From positions 17,729,206-17,793,205 of the forward strand of contig OZ038459.1 of the NCBI GenBank assembly GCA_964036195.1: a stretch of DNA of 64,000 nucleotides, given 5' to 3'. The notes beneath the pieces were generated by a model. It saw nothing but the letters and a program-made list of their open reading frames with translations. It searched no databases and was not told the DNA's origin. Position numbers and translations under genes: made by a program. Shown here one piece after another: positions 63,972 through 64,000 of this stretch. Source of the DNA: Sphaerolaimus hirsutus. Its lineage: Eukaryota > Nematoda > Chromadorea > Monhysterida > Sphaerolaimidae. The number at the start of each line of letters is the position of its first letter. Positions within the stretch are counted from its first letter, which is position 1.

Positions 63972-64000
63972 TATAAACAGGCATATAGGCAAAATCTGCA

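Noticed and set aside
1-64000. tRNA, rRNA or other known structured RNA genes
   Set aside because: I looked for cloverleaf A/B-box patterns and rRNA-like text and saw none that I could support.

Overview
The window is nuclear DNA from an animal, most likely an invertebrate; I cannot name the species. The evidence is two intron-containing host genes read with the standard code: COP9 signalosome subunit 6 (seven exons, minus strand, 38.6-42.8 kb) and a small secreted Ly6/three-finger-type protein (three exons, minus strand, 36.7-37.7 kb). Everything else I can identify is mobile DNA or unassigned non-coding sequence.

Layout. 1-25 kb is a dense mosaic of short non-autonomous DNA transposons with long inverted repeats, often nested in one another. 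Several families can be defined from paired ends and target-site duplications: hAT-like with 8-bp duplications (TAGTGATGGAA.. packed with GGCGCC; TAGGATTCAAACGGG..; CARAGTTGTTAAAA..; CAATGATGG/TAACGATGG..; CAGGGGTA..; TAGGGAT..), Tc1/mariner-like flanked by TA (TACCGTATTTCCTCGAAATA.. and others), one Harbinger-like element with TAA, and a palindromic family with an 8-9 bp duplication. 25.38-31.03 kb holds a Ty3/Gypsy LTR retrotransposon on the minus strand with identical 172-bp LTRs, a 4-bp duplication and one long gag-pol frame, so it is a recent insertion. 31-36.7 kb is more of the mosaic, then AT-rich DNA with no gene found. 36.7-42.8 kb carries the two host genes; the Ly6 intron 2 and five of the six CSN6 introns hold transposon copies. 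43.7-44.8 kb has two more palindromic elements.

44.8 to about 62.45 kb is a fossil Polinton/Maverick (adintovirus-like) element of about 17.6 kb. It has a protein-primed DNA polymerase B, a retrovirus-type integrase, an FtsK/A32-type packaging ATPase, an adenain-like cysteine protease, a double-jelly-roll major capsid protein, a second structural-type protein, a very basic core-like protein, and a genuine dUTPase. A dUTPase-fold relative lacking the catalytic motifs lies at the other end. A leftward block of genes of unknown function faces the rightward replication/capsid block across a divergent promoter region. It carries roughly half a dozen breaks, and I could not find its terminal inverted repeats. 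62.45-64 kb returns to the transposon mosaic.

For host biology the key facts are the CSN6 and Ly6 gene models. For mobile DNA they are the Polinton with its unknown gene block and shared promoter motif, and the unusually readable nesting record of short transposons.
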